The notes under the pieces are model-generated. The model had not been told where the DNA came from, made no database searches, and was given only the letters and a program-made list of their open reading frames with translations. From contig JAGAVX010000140.1 of NCBI GenBank assembly GCA_017941705.1, positions 1 to 38,434 of the forward strand: a DNA stretch of 38,434 nucleotides. Direction: 5' to 3'. This stretch comes from Atopobiaceae bacterium (GTDB lineage: Bacteria > Actinomycetota > Coriobacteriia > Coriobacteriales > Atopobiaceae). Below, piece after piece: positions 1-6,537 of this stretch; the first letter of the stretch is position 1, and every line of letters begins with the position of its first letter. The position numbers were made by a program, and so were the translations under genes.

Positions 1-55
1 CATGGGTCAGTAGCGCGTCCGCTACGTTAGTTGTTTCTTAAGGAGTTGATTAGAT

Positions 56-418
56 ATGGCACGTGTTAAGCGCGCAGTGGCGGGTCGCAAGAAGCGTCAG
101 ACCCTCGTCGAGCGTACCAAGGGCTACTATGGCGTTCGCTCCCGCACCTTCCGCGGGATGAAGGAGCAGGCTCAGCACTCCCTGCAGTACCAGTACCGCG
201 ATCGTCGCAACAAGAAGCGCGACATCCGCGCCCTGTGGATTCAGCGCATCAACGCAGCCGCTCGCATGAACGACCTCTCGTACAGCAAGTTCATGCACGG
301 CCTCAAGCTCGCTGGTGTCGAGCTTGACCGCAAGGTTCTCGCCCAGATCGCCTATGATGACGAGGCTGCCTTTGCAGATCTCGCCGCCGTCGCCAAGAAG
401 GCCCTCGACGCCGAGTAA
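56..418 (+). CDS. rplT: 50S ribosomal protein L20
   Basis: This 120-residue basic protein binds 23S rRNA early in assembly of the large ribosomal subunit. The start MARVKRAV, the long Arg/Lys-rich N-terminal helix ([17 protein letters not shown]) and the globular C-terminal half with LAAVAKKAL are typical of L20, and the length is that of the family. The ATG is preceded by a clear AAGGAG site at 40-45. In most bacteria the order is infC-rpmI-rplT, so this is probably the last gene of that operon, with its upstream members outside the window. A strong hairpin terminator follows 23 bases after the stop. A small 6-bp hairpin (10-25) lies in the short leader; nothing shows whether it matters. Identification is secure. 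Confidence 0.97.
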   Translation: MARVKRAVAGRKKRQTLVERTKGYYGVRSRTFRGMKEQAQHSLQYQYRDRRNKKRDIRALWIQRINAAARMNDLSYSKFMHGLKLAGVELDRKVLAQIAYDDEAAFADLAAVAKKALDAE

Positions 419-440
419 CCAGGCAGACATGGCATTGCCA

Positions 441-475
441 GAAGCCCCCGGCAAAGAGCCGGGGGCTTCTTCTTT
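441..475 (+). terminator. Rho-independent terminator of rplT
   Basis: A perfect 12-bp stem GAAGCCCCCGGC (441-452) pairs with GCCGGGGGCTTC (458-469) across a 5-base loop and is followed by a T-rich run. It sits 23 bases after the rplT stop and closes the ribosomal protein operon. Confidence 0.92.
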
Positions 476-575
476 GCCAAAAGCGCATGTCCTGGCGCGA
501 CCTTGAATATGCAGGCCTAAGACGGAATCCGCGTGTAGTCGGGCCAAGTACGTGCTAGGCTATGTGGGCGTGCGC

Positions 576-581
576 TATACT
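576..581 (+). promoter_or_regulatory. Candidate -10 box of the efp operon promoter
   Basis: TATACT matches the sigma-70-type -10 consensus at five of six positions and lies after the rplT terminator and about 60 bases before the efp start. The -35 region (about 553-558, TGCTAG) is poor, so this is a suggestion only. It would drive efp and the tightly spaced genes behind it. Confidence 0.45.
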
Positions 582-641
582 GAGCAACCGTATGTGAACT
601 TGCCCAGAGTCTCTCTGGGATTGATCGAAAGGTTATTTCGC

Positions 642-1205
642 ATGGCTTCTCTCGGAATCACCGATCTCAAGGTCGGCCTCGGCGTCAACATCAAGGGCAA
701 GGACTGCGTCATCCTCGAGGCCCAGCACGTCAAGCCTGGCAAGGGCAACACCTACGTGCGCACCAAGTATCGCGACATCCGTACCGGCCGCGTGAACGAG
801 GAGAACTTCCAGCAGTCCGCCAAGTTCGAGAGCGTCAACATGAAGACGCGCGAGATGCAGTACCTCTATAACGACGGCGACATTTACTACTTCATGGACA
901 ACGAGACCTATGAGCAGGTCGAGGTCCAGGCTGACATGATCGGCGACAGCGCCAAGTGGTTCAAGGAGAACGACACCTGCCTGCTGCAGTATGCCAACGA
1001 CGTGCTCTACGCCGTGCAGCCGCCCATGTTCATCGAGGCCGAGATCACCGAGACCGAGCCTGGCTTCAAGGGCGACACCGTCCAGGGCGGCGGCAAGCCT
1101 GCCACCATCGAGACTGGTGCGGTCGTCCAGGTTCCCATGTACCTCAACGTTGGCGAGCGCATCAAGATCGATACCCGCGACGGCAAGTTCGTCGGTCGCG
1201 TCTAG
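642..1205 (+). CDS. efp: Translation elongation factor P
   Basis: EF-P enters the ribosome beside the P-site tRNA and relieves stalling at consecutive prolines. The 187-residue protein has the family length and three-barrel layout: an N-terminal KOW-like domain, then two OB-type domains ending in the conserved YLNVGERIKIDTRDGKFVGRV. The loop HVKPGKGNTYVR places Lys34 at the tip that faces the tRNA CCA end. No EpmA/EpmB, EarP or YmfI-type modification gene is in the window, so how or whether Lys34 is modified cannot be told. I chose the ATG at 642 because GAAAGG (626-631) lies upstream and the protein then aligns with the family; the open frame extends further 5' without family similarity. It is followed by the asp23-like gene, a common neighbour. 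Confidence 0.96.
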   Translation: MASLGITDLKVGLGVNIKGKDCVILEAQHVKPGKGNTYVRTKYRDIRTGRVNEENFQQSAKFESVNMKTREMQYLYNDGDIYYFMDNETYEQVEVQADMIGDSAKWFKENDTCLLQYANDVLYAVQPPMFIEAEITETEPGFKGDTVQGGGKPATIETGAVVQVPMYLNVGERIKIDTRDGKFVGRV

Positions 1206-1245
1206 CCTCTGACCTCGTCGTCAGTTCGTTCCGAAAGGACATCCC

Positions 1246-1608
1246 ATGGCTGAGAATGAGCTCCAAATCTCTGGCATCAGCATCTCCAAGGGCATCGTTA
1301 AGGCCATCGTCGCCCGCGCCGCCGAAAAGGTCGAGGGCGTGGTGCGCGTAGGCGGAAACGACATCGCCTCATCGCTGGTCAGGGTATTTACCAGCCGTTC
1401 CATGACTCCCGATTCGAGTGTCGACGCCGATGTCGTCGATGGCAAGCTGCATGTCGACGTACATCTGGCAGTGTTCTACGGCTACCCCTTCACCAAGCTT
1501 GCCGCTGCGGTGCGCGAGGCAGTTGCCGTTGCCATCGCATCCCAGATCGGCGCTGAGGTTGGTTCGGTTGACGTGAGCATTGACAGCCTCGTCTTTCCCA
1601 AGGAGTAG
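1246..1608 (+). CDS. Asp23/Gls24 family envelope stress protein
   Basis: This 120-residue protein belongs to the Asp23/Gls24 (DUF322) family. Seen in the sequence are the opening ISGISISKGIVKAIVARAAEKVEGVVRV, the central DVVDGKLHVDVHLAVFYGYPFTKLAAAVREAV and the closing VDVSIDSLVF, which match the family's small alpha/beta core. It has no signal peptide or membrane segment, so it is cytosolic, perhaps held at the membrane by a partner as known for staphylococcal Asp23. Its biochemical role is not established. A GAAAGGA site lies just before the ATG. It sits between efp and nusB with short gaps, the position this family often takes in Firmicutes and Actinobacteria, which suggests a housekeeping rather than a stress-only role. 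Confidence 0.9.
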   Translation: MAENELQISGISISKGIVKAIVARAAEKVEGVVRVGGNDIASSLVRVFTSRSMTPDSSVDADVVDGKLHVDVHLAVFYGYPFTKLAAAVREAVAVAIASQIGAEVGSVDVSIDSLVFPKE

Positions 1609-1614
1609 GTGTTA

Positions 1615-2187
1615 GTGGCAGGAACTCGTTTTGGCGGCCGTACCCTGGCACGTAGCCAGGCCATGCAGCTGCTGTTTCAGGCCGAAGCTACCGGTCGTAC
1701 GGTGAGCGACGTCCTCGAGGGTGAGTATGCCCTTGACGAGGGTCCCCTTGACCCGTATGCCATCGAGCTTGCGCAGGGCTGTGATGCCATGTTGCATGAG
1801 CTTGATGCCGTTATGAGCGTCACGTCCGCAAACTGGAGCGTCTCTCGCATGCCCTCGGTCGATCGTAATCTCGTGCGCCTCGCGCTCTACGAGATGCTCG
1901 AGGTCGACGAGGTCGATACGGCCGTTGCAATCGACGAGTGCGTCGAGCTGGCAAAGACGTACGGCACCGACGAGTCGGCACGCTTCGTCAATGGCCTGCT
2001 GGGCAAGGTCGCCCGTCGCATGGAAGCGGGCGAGGATGTCGTCGCGCTTGCGCTTCAGGAGCTCTATTCGGGAGACGACGCTGGCAGCGAGGCCGATGGC
2101 GAGGAGATCGAGGACGATGCGCCGGAGACGGCCGAGGAGCTGCCGACGCTCGACGACATGGACCTTCCCGATTGGGTGAGGGGATAG
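1615..2187 (+). CDS. nusB: Transcription antitermination factor NusB
   Basis: NusB pairs with NusE (S10) on boxA RNA to prevent early termination of rRNA transcripts. The helical NusB fold is recognisable from RSQAMQLLFQAEATG, WSVSRMPSVDRNLVRLALYEMLEVDEVDTAVAIDECVELAKTYG (several family-conserved residues) and ARFVNGLLGKVARR. After about residue 150 there is an extra acidic tail rich in Glu and Asp that is not part of the domain. Two GTG starts are in frame (1609 and 1615). The AAGGAG at 1600-1605 is well spaced only for 1615, so I prefer it, giving 190 residues. It lies immediately after the asp23-like gene and three bases before xseB, as part of one transcription unit. Confidence 0.94.
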   Translation: MAGTRFGGRTLARSQAMQLLFQAEATGRTVSDVLEGEYALDEGPLDPYAIELAQGCDAMLHELDAVMSVTSANWSVSRMPSVDRNLVRLALYEMLEVDEVDTAVAIDECVELAKTYGTDESARFVNGLLGKVARRMEAGEDVVALALQELYSGDDAGSEADGEEIEDDAPETAEELPTLDDMDLPDWVRG

Positions 2188-2190
2188 GCC

Positions 2191-2478
2191 ATGGCGCGCA
2201 AGCCTGACACATCGCCCTACAAAACGTTTGACCAGATAGCCGACCGCCTTGACGAGATCATCGGGCAGGTTCGTGACAAGGACACGTCGCTCGAGCGGTC
2301 GCTTGACCTGTTCGACGAGGCAATCGCCTTGGGGTCAAAAGCCGTCGACCTCGTCGACACCACCGACTTCTCCCCGGCGGAGCTCGAGCGCCTTGAGGAG
2401 ATGCCGGTGCAGGAGCCGGGCTCGCAGGAGAGCGGCTCTGAGCCTGCCGGTGATGCCGGCAAGGCAAAGGAAGACTAA
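2191..2478 (+). CDS. xseB: Exodeoxyribonuclease VII small subunit
   Basis: XseB is the small helical subunit that binds in several copies to XseA to form exonuclease VII, which degrades single-stranded DNA to oligonucleotides. The 95-residue protein has the family core KTFDQIADRLDEIIGQVRDKDTSLERSLDLFDEAIALGSKAVDLV, a helical hairpin with the typical L-E-x-S-L-x-L-F-E-x-G-like pattern. It then has a longer than usual acidic Ser/Glu/Pro tail. It starts three bases after nusB and stops one base before the tlyA start codon. The large subunit gene xseA, which in many genomes lies directly upstream, is not here. Its partner must be elsewhere or absent. Confidence 0.85.
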   Translation: MARKPDTSPYKTFDQIADRLDEIIGQVRDKDTSLERSLDLFDEAIALGSKAVDLVDTTDFSPAELERLEEMPVQEPGSQESGSEPAGDAGKAKED

Positions 2479-2479
2479 C

Positions 2480-3214
2480 ATGCCCTGTCGCGTACGGCTC
2501 GATGCCGAGCTTGTCGCACGGGGCTTTTTCTCCTCCGTCGATGATGCGCAGCGTGCGGTCATGGCGGGGGAGGTTTCGACTAGCGACCGCAGGATGACCT
2601 CTGCCGGCGAGCAGGTCAAGCCCGGTATCGAGCTTCATGTCCGCGGCCGCAAGCCCTACGCAAGCCGTGGTGGGCTCAAACTCGAGCACGGTCTCGATGA
2701 GCTTGGCGTTGACCCGAGCGGCCTCGATTGCGTGGACGTGGGATGCTCGACGGGTGGGTTTACCGACTGCCTGCTCAAGCGTGGCGCGCATCATGTGCTT
2801 GCAGTCGACGTGGGCCGCGCGCAGTTTGATTGGACGCTCCGGCAGGATGATCATGTGACACTGCTCGAGCAGACCAATATCGTCGATGTGCCTGGCATGC
2901 CCGGATACGCACGTGCTTTCGACCTCGCTGTGTGTGACGTCTCGTTCACTTCCGTCGTCACCGTGCTTCCGGCAGTCGTGCAGTTGCTTGCCCCACGCGG
3001 TCGATTCCTCACTTTGGTGAAGCCGCAGTTTGAGGCGGCGCGCCAGGACGTGGGCGAGGGGGGTGTGGTGCGCGACGAGGATGTTCGCCTCGCTGCGCTT
3101 CGCAAGGTGTCGGATGCGATGGAAGCGGCCGGCTTCACGATCGTTGGGCATTGCACGAGCCCCATCACAGGGCACAAAGGTAATGTCGAGTACCTCCTCC
3201 TCGGCCAGCTCTAA
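2480..3214 (+). CDS. tlyA: TlyA family rRNA 2'-O-methyltransferase (possible hemolysin A)
   Basis: TlyA uses S-adenosylmethionine to methylate ribose 2'-OH groups of 16S and 23S rRNA in actinobacteria; the hemolysin name is historical. The 244-residue protein opens with an S4 RNA-binding domain (about 4-55: RLDAELVARGFFSSVDDAQ). An FtsJ-like Rossmann domain follows, beginning at YASRGGLKLE (60-69), with the SAM loop DVGCSTGGFTD at 86-96. Further on are CDVSF, LVKPQFE and a C-terminal GNVEYLL; these carry the Lys, Asp, Lys and Glu expected of the catalytic tetrad. I chose the ATG at 2480, just after xseB and behind AAAGGAAG; the longer open frame upstream overlaps xseB and is not family-like. 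Confidence 0.93.
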   Translation: MPCRVRLDAELVARGFFSSVDDAQRAVMAGEVSTSDRRMTSAGEQVKPGIELHVRGRKPYASRGGLKLEHGLDELGVDPSGLDCVDVGCSTGGFTDCLLKRGAHHVLAVDVGRAQFDWTLRQDDHVTLLEQTNIVDVPGMPGYARAFDLAVCDVSFTSVVTVLPAVVQLLAPRGRFLTLVKPQFEAARQDVGEGGVVRDEDVRLAALRKVSDAMEAAGFTIVGHCTSPITGHKGNVEYLLLGQL

Positions 3215-3248
3215 GTGTGGTCCCGGGGACACGCCCCAAGACCACACT
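3214..3248 (+). repeat. Palindromic intergenic element after tlyA (GGGGACA-type core)
   Basis: Perfect 9-bp arms AGTGTGGTC (3214-3222) and GACCACACT (3240-3248) enclose a core containing GGGGACACGCCCCA. The core resembles the GGGACAGCGCCCCAC units at 14184-14265. It begins at the last base of the tlyA stop codon and could act as a transcript 3' hairpin, although no T-run follows. Confidence 0.6.
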
Positions 3249-3342
3249 ATGGCGTACCTGCAGCATGGATTCTCCGTAGCCACCCTCGCGCGGACAGCCG
3301 CCCGTTTTTGCACTCTACGCTGCGCATGCAGAAAGCTCGTGA

Positions 3343-3348
3343 TACACT
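3343..3348 (+). promoter_or_regulatory. Candidate -10 box upstream of nadK
   Basis: TACACT lies 40 bases before the nadK start, within the 173-base gap after tlyA. No convincing -35 hexamer is seen at the usual spacing, so support is limited to the -10-like sequence and the gap itself. Confidence 0.3.
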
Positions 3349-3387
3349 TGTCAATGCATACGTCTGTTCGATTCTTGGAGTGGTGGC

Positions 3388-4239
3388 ATGAAGGTCCTGC
3401 TGGTGCCCAACTATTCACGTTCACATGCGGTCGAGGGCGCCCGGCGTCTCTCTGACTGGTTGGAGGGGGAGGGCGTCGAGGTCCAGTGGGCTCACGACAA
3501 GAAGCTCTATCCCGACAGGGTCGTTGACACCACAGGTGTTGGACTGGTCGTCTCGCTGGGCGGTGACGGCACCCTGCTCAGGGCCGCCCGCATCGTCGAG
3601 TACTCCGAGATTCCCATGCTTGGTCTCTCCTATGGACATCTGGGCTTTTTGACATGCGGAGGTCCTGACGACCTTATCCAGACCGTCTCGGATGCGCTGG
3701 CGGGCGACCTTCACGCGTCGCATCGCATGACGCTTGACATCGAGGTCGACTTCGAGCATCCCGACGGCAGCGTCACGACGGAAAAGACCTTCGCTCTCAA
3801 CGACCTCTCGCTGACACATGGCATACGTGGCGACATGATCGTGTTCGACGTGTCGGTCTCGGGCCATCACATAGACCGTCTCCGCGGGGACGGCTTTGTG
3901 GTCTCGACGGCTACCGGCTCGACCGGCTATGCGCTTGCCGCCGGTGGTCCCATCGTCACGCCCGAGTTCGCGGGAATGGTCTGCGTGCCGGTCGCCTGTC
4001 ACACGATCACGGCGCGCGCCTTCCTCACCTCTCCTTCCGACGTGGTCGAGCTGCGCATCAATCCCGAGCGCCATGCCGACCGCCTCTTCTTTGCCGACGG
4101 CCAGCCGCTGGGCGAGGGCCTTCGCGGGCTCAAGGCCACGGTTCGTCGCGGCCCGGGCGACATCATCCTGCTTGACCGCAGTGCGCGCAGCTTCTATGAG
4201 TCAGTGTCGCGCGTCTTCTACGGCAACACCAAGCGCTAG
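3388..4239 (+). CDS. nadK: NAD kinase
   Basis: NAD kinase phosphorylates NAD to NADP in the cytosol and is the only known route to NADP. The 283-residue protein has the hallmark GGDGTLLRAAR at 58-68 with the catalytic Asp of GGDG, the short NE/D motif as N138-D139 in ALNDLSLTHG, and the glycine-rich ATGSTGYALAAGGPIVTP. The usual N-x-G-x-L-G-F-L segment reads SYGHLGFLT, with Ser and Tyr where many homologues have Asn and Leu or Thr; I see no other unusual feature. A GGAG site lies at 3377-3380. It is 173 bases after tlyA and 11 before recN, an order (tlyA, nadK, recN) shared by many Gram-positive genomes, here without the argR often found between the last two. Confidence 0.95.
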   Translation: MKVLLVPNYSRSHAVEGARRLSDWLEGEGVEVQWAHDKKLYPDRVVDTTGVGLVVSLGGDGTLLRAARIVEYSEIPMLGLSYGHLGFLTCGGPDDLIQTVSDALAGDLHASHRMTLDIEVDFEHPDGSVTTEKTFALNDLSLTHGIRGDMIVFDVSVSGHHIDRLRGDGFVVSTATGSTGYALAAGGPIVTPEFAGMVCVPVACHTITARAFLTSPSDVVELRINPERHADRLFFADGQPLGEGLRGLKATVRRGPGDIILLDRSARSFYESVSRVFYGNTKR

Positions 4240-4250
4240 CGGGGCATCTC

Positions 4251-5879
4251 ATGATCGACGAGCTGTTCGTACAAAACGTCGCGCTCATACGCGAGGCTTC
4301 CATCGCGCCGGCCCCCGGGCTCACCGTGCTCACGGGCGAGACGGGCGCAGGCAAGACGGCCCTGCTCAGTGCCATAAAACTGCTGGTAGGAGAGCGTGCC
4401 GACGCCTCTGCAGTGCGCGAGGGGTCCGATGCGCTCGAGGTCGAGGCTCGACTGTTCCTGCGTGGCGGGGATCCGGATGGATGCATAGTCAGACGGCGCG
4501 TCGAGGCTGCCGGCCGTGGACGCGTGCAGATTGACGGGCACATGGCTTCGGTGCGCGAGCTTGCCGCCACGGTCGGCTCGTCCATCGACCTGTGTGGACA
4601 GCACGAGCATCAACGACTGCTCGATCCTGCGATGCATGTCGAGCTGCTCGACGCGTGGGCGGCGGAGAGCGTCACTCCCGTGCGTGAGGCCTATGCGGCG
4701 GCGCTGCGAGAGGCGCGCGCGGCGGCCAAGGAGTTGGCCCGCATCGTGGAGATGGGAAGGGCCGCCGACGAGCGCCTCGACGAGGCCGCGTTCGTGCTCC
4801 GTCGCATAGATGAGGTGTCACCGTCGCAGGAGGAGTACGAGGAGCTCGAGCAGACGCTGCCGCGGGCGGAGCATGCCGAGTCACTGCTGCGTGCGGTGGG
4901 TGGCTCGTACGAGGGAATCTCCGGTGACGGCGGCATAGCCGACGGGCTCGGCGAGACCATCGGGTTGCTGCGTGAGGCCGCGACCTACGATGACCAGCTT
5001 TCTGACCTTGCCGACCGGCTTGAGAGCTCGCTGATAGATGTCGAGGATGTCGCGGCTGACCTCCGGTCGTATCGTGACTCGGTCGAGCTCGACCCCGACG
5101 AGCTTGCGCGGATGCAGTCTCGCATGGCCTCGTTCCAGGGGCTGATGCGCACCTATGGACCAAGCATGGAGCGCGTTCTCGAACGGCGGACGCAGGCTGC
5201 CGAAATCGTTGCCGCTGCACAGGATGGGGGCGAGCGGGAGCGCAAGGCCCGCAAGGCGCTCGATGCCGCCGAGGCCCGCCTGGCCAAGGCGGCTGATGCC
5301 CTCGACGCGGCGCGCTCCAAGGCAGCTCCGCAGCTTGCGAAGGCGGTAAGCGAGCAGATGTCGCTCCTCGAGATGGGGTCCGCCCAGCTTTCCGTGCATT
5401 CCGAGCGCCTGCCTCGCAAGCAGTGGACGGCGGCGGGGCCAAGCAAGATAGAGCTGTTGTATCGTCCCGGAGCGGGTCTCACGGCGCGCCCGCTGCGCAG
5501 AATCGCATCGGGCGGCGAGGTGAGCCGTGTGATGCTGGCGTGCAAGGTGGTGCTCGGCGAGGCCGATGCGACCGAGACGCTGGTGTTTGATGAGGTGGAT
5601 GCCGGTGTCGGCGGAGCGACCGCAGTGGCGCTCGCGCAGGTGCTGTCACGTCTTGCACAGACCCATCAGGTCATCGTCGTCACGCACTTGGCGCAGGTCG
5701 CCGTCATGGGCGAGCGGCATTACCTCGTGAGCAAGTCCGATGACGATGTGCCTGAGACCTCGCTCGTGCAGATCGAGGGCGAGCGGCGCGTTGCCGAGAT
5801 TGCGCGCATGCTCTCCGGTGACACCAGTGCCACGTCGTTGGCGCATGCCCGCGAGATGCTGGATACGGCGAGGTCGTAG
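4251..5879 (+). CDS. recN: DNA repair protein RecN
   Basis: RecN is an SMC-like ATPase that gathers broken DNA ends for recombination repair. The 542-residue protein begins MIDELFVQNVALIREASI and has a Walker A motif GETGAGKT at 29-36. A central coiled-coil half follows, rich in Glu, Ala and Arg (about 150-370). The C-terminal head contains the ABC signature-like IASGGEVSRVMLACK and the Walker B VFDEVDAGVGG, then VIVVTHLAQVA. Order and length match the family. It lies 11 bases after nadK and probably ends this operon, since the next gene is on the other strand. No SOS operator was found directly in front, so expression is likely from the nadK side. Confidence 0.96.
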   Translation: MIDELFVQNVALIREASIAPAPGLTVLTGETGAGKTALLSAIKLLVGERADASAVREGSDALEVEARLFLRGGDPDGCIVRRRVEAAGRGRVQIDGHMASVRELAATVGSSIDLCGQHEHQRLLDPAMHVELLDAWAAESVTPVREAYAAALREARAAAKELARIVEMGRAADERLDEAAFVLRRIDEVSPSQEEYEELEQTLPRAEHAESLLRAVGGSYEGISGDGGIADGLGETIGLLREAATYDDQLSDLADRLESSLIDVEDVAADLRSYRDSVELDPDELARMQSRMASFQGLMRTYGPSMERVLERRTQAAEIVAAAQDGGERERKARKALDAAEARLAKAADALDAARSKAAPQLAKAVSEQMSLLEMGSAQLSVHSERLPRKQWTAAGPSKIELLYRPGAGLTARPLRRIASGGEVSRVMLACKVVLGEADATETLVFDEVDAGVGGATAVALAQVLSRLAQTHQVIVVTHLAQVAVMGERHYLVSKSDDDVPETSLVQIEGERRVAEIARMLSGDTSATSLAHAREMLDTARS

Positions 5880-5883
5880 CGAG

Positions 5884-5903
5884 GGGCGGCCTGGCGACCG
5901 CCC
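5884..5903. terminator. Possible shared hairpin between convergent recN and VanZ-like genes
   Basis: GGGCGG (5884-5889) and CCGCCC (5898-5903) form a 6-bp GC stem with an 8-base loop in the 27-base gap between two converging genes. There is no T-run on either strand, so termination is a guess from position. Confidence 0.3.
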
Positions 5904-5906
5904 GAC

Positions 5907-6350
5907 TCATCCAAGCAGCGTGACCACCGCGGCCCATAGACAGATGACGGGTGCGTATCCCAAGGCATCGAGGCAGAGGTCCCATGCGTCAAAGTGCCTG
6001 CCCGGCACGAAGGCCTTGTGCGCCTCGTCGGCCACCGACGCCACAAAACAGATGGTCAGCGCCAATCCCATGCGTCCAAGAGGCGTTGGCTGCAGGGCGC
6101 AGGCGACAACCAGCGCGACCGCGGCCAACACGGCGTATTCCACGATATGGGCGATGCGCCTGATGGTAAGCCCAAACCACGTGGGTTCCCCGATGTCACC
6201 GGTTCCGGTCGGGGGTATCAGCTTTAGGAGCAGCTGCTCGGCGCGCCACGCCAAGTCCCCCGTTCCCTTTACGCCTTGCTGCGCAAGGGCGAAGATCGCC
6301 GCTAGCGCGGCCACCAGCATGGCAATCGGTATGAGGGGAAGCTGCGGCAT
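5907..6350 (-). CDS. VanZ-like family membrane protein
   Basis: This 147-residue integral membrane protein shows the VanZ pattern: an N-terminal helix (IPIAMLVAALAAIFALA), a second segment with RRIAHIVEYAVLAAVALVVACAL, then CFVASVADEAHKAFVPGRHFDAWDLCLDALG and a last helix. The H-x-x-E-Y and D-E-x-x-K/Q-x-F-x-P-G-R segments are the conserved part of the family. VanZ itself confers low teicoplanin resistance, but most members have no known function, so resistance should not be assumed. Ten codons upstream another ATG (6380) is in frame; I chose 6350 because GGAGG stands directly before it and nothing similar precedes the other. It converges on recN and diverges from the kinase-CYTH genes. Confidence 0.8.
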   Translation of the reverse strand: MPQLPLIPIAMLVAALAAIFALAQQGVKGTGDLAWRAEQLLLKLIPPTGTGDIGEPTWFGLTIRRIAHIVEYAVLAAVALVVACALQPTPLGRMGLALTICFVASVADEAHKAFVPGRHFDAWDLCLDALGYAPVICLWAAVVTLLG

Positions 6351-6394
6351 GAATCCTCCGGAAGTCTCGGCATGCTCCATAGTCTAGCGCGGCC

Positions 6395-6421
6395 GTGCAT
6401 TGGGGACAGGCACCAGTGCAC
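6395..6421. repeat. 27-bp GGGGACAGGCACC palindromic repeat, single copy
   Basis: GTGCAT and GTGCAC ends flank a GGGGACAGGCACC core. The 27 bases are identical to those at 28624-28650, and the unit is the reverse-complement type of the 13028-13120 units. GC-rich near-palindromic flanks (CGGCC and GCGGCCG) extend it. It lies in the divergent gap between the VanZ-like gene and the first kinase-CYTH gene. Confidence 0.75.
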
Positions 6422-6489
6422 GCGGCCGACGCGCGCAGGTCTAACCAATGCTTCTCCAAACAAGCTGTCAACAAGGCATGTCAAGGCGC

Positions 6490-6495
6490 TATCAT
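6490..6495 (+). promoter_or_regulatory. Candidate -10 box for the first kinase-CYTH gene
   Basis: TATCAT lies about 45 bases before the start codon. CTGTCA at 6465-6470 could serve as a weak -35 at a long 19-base spacing. The hexamer TGTCAA occurs twice just upstream (6466 and 6479), which might be an operator or chance. Confidence 0.3.
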
Positions 6496-6537
6496 AGGGG
6501 AGTCGTGCGTTACACCTTGTTGCCAAGGGGGTCACTC

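Noticed and set aside
2..13. Last codons (M-G-Q-stop) of a possible rpmI upstream of rplT
   Set aside because: Position fits the infC-rpmI-rplT order, but three codons are too few to identify a gene.
5907..6350. The VanZ-like gene as a glycopeptide resistance determinant
   Set aside because: No vanH/A/X, vanR/S or other resistance genes are near, and most VanZ-family proteins are unrelated to resistance.
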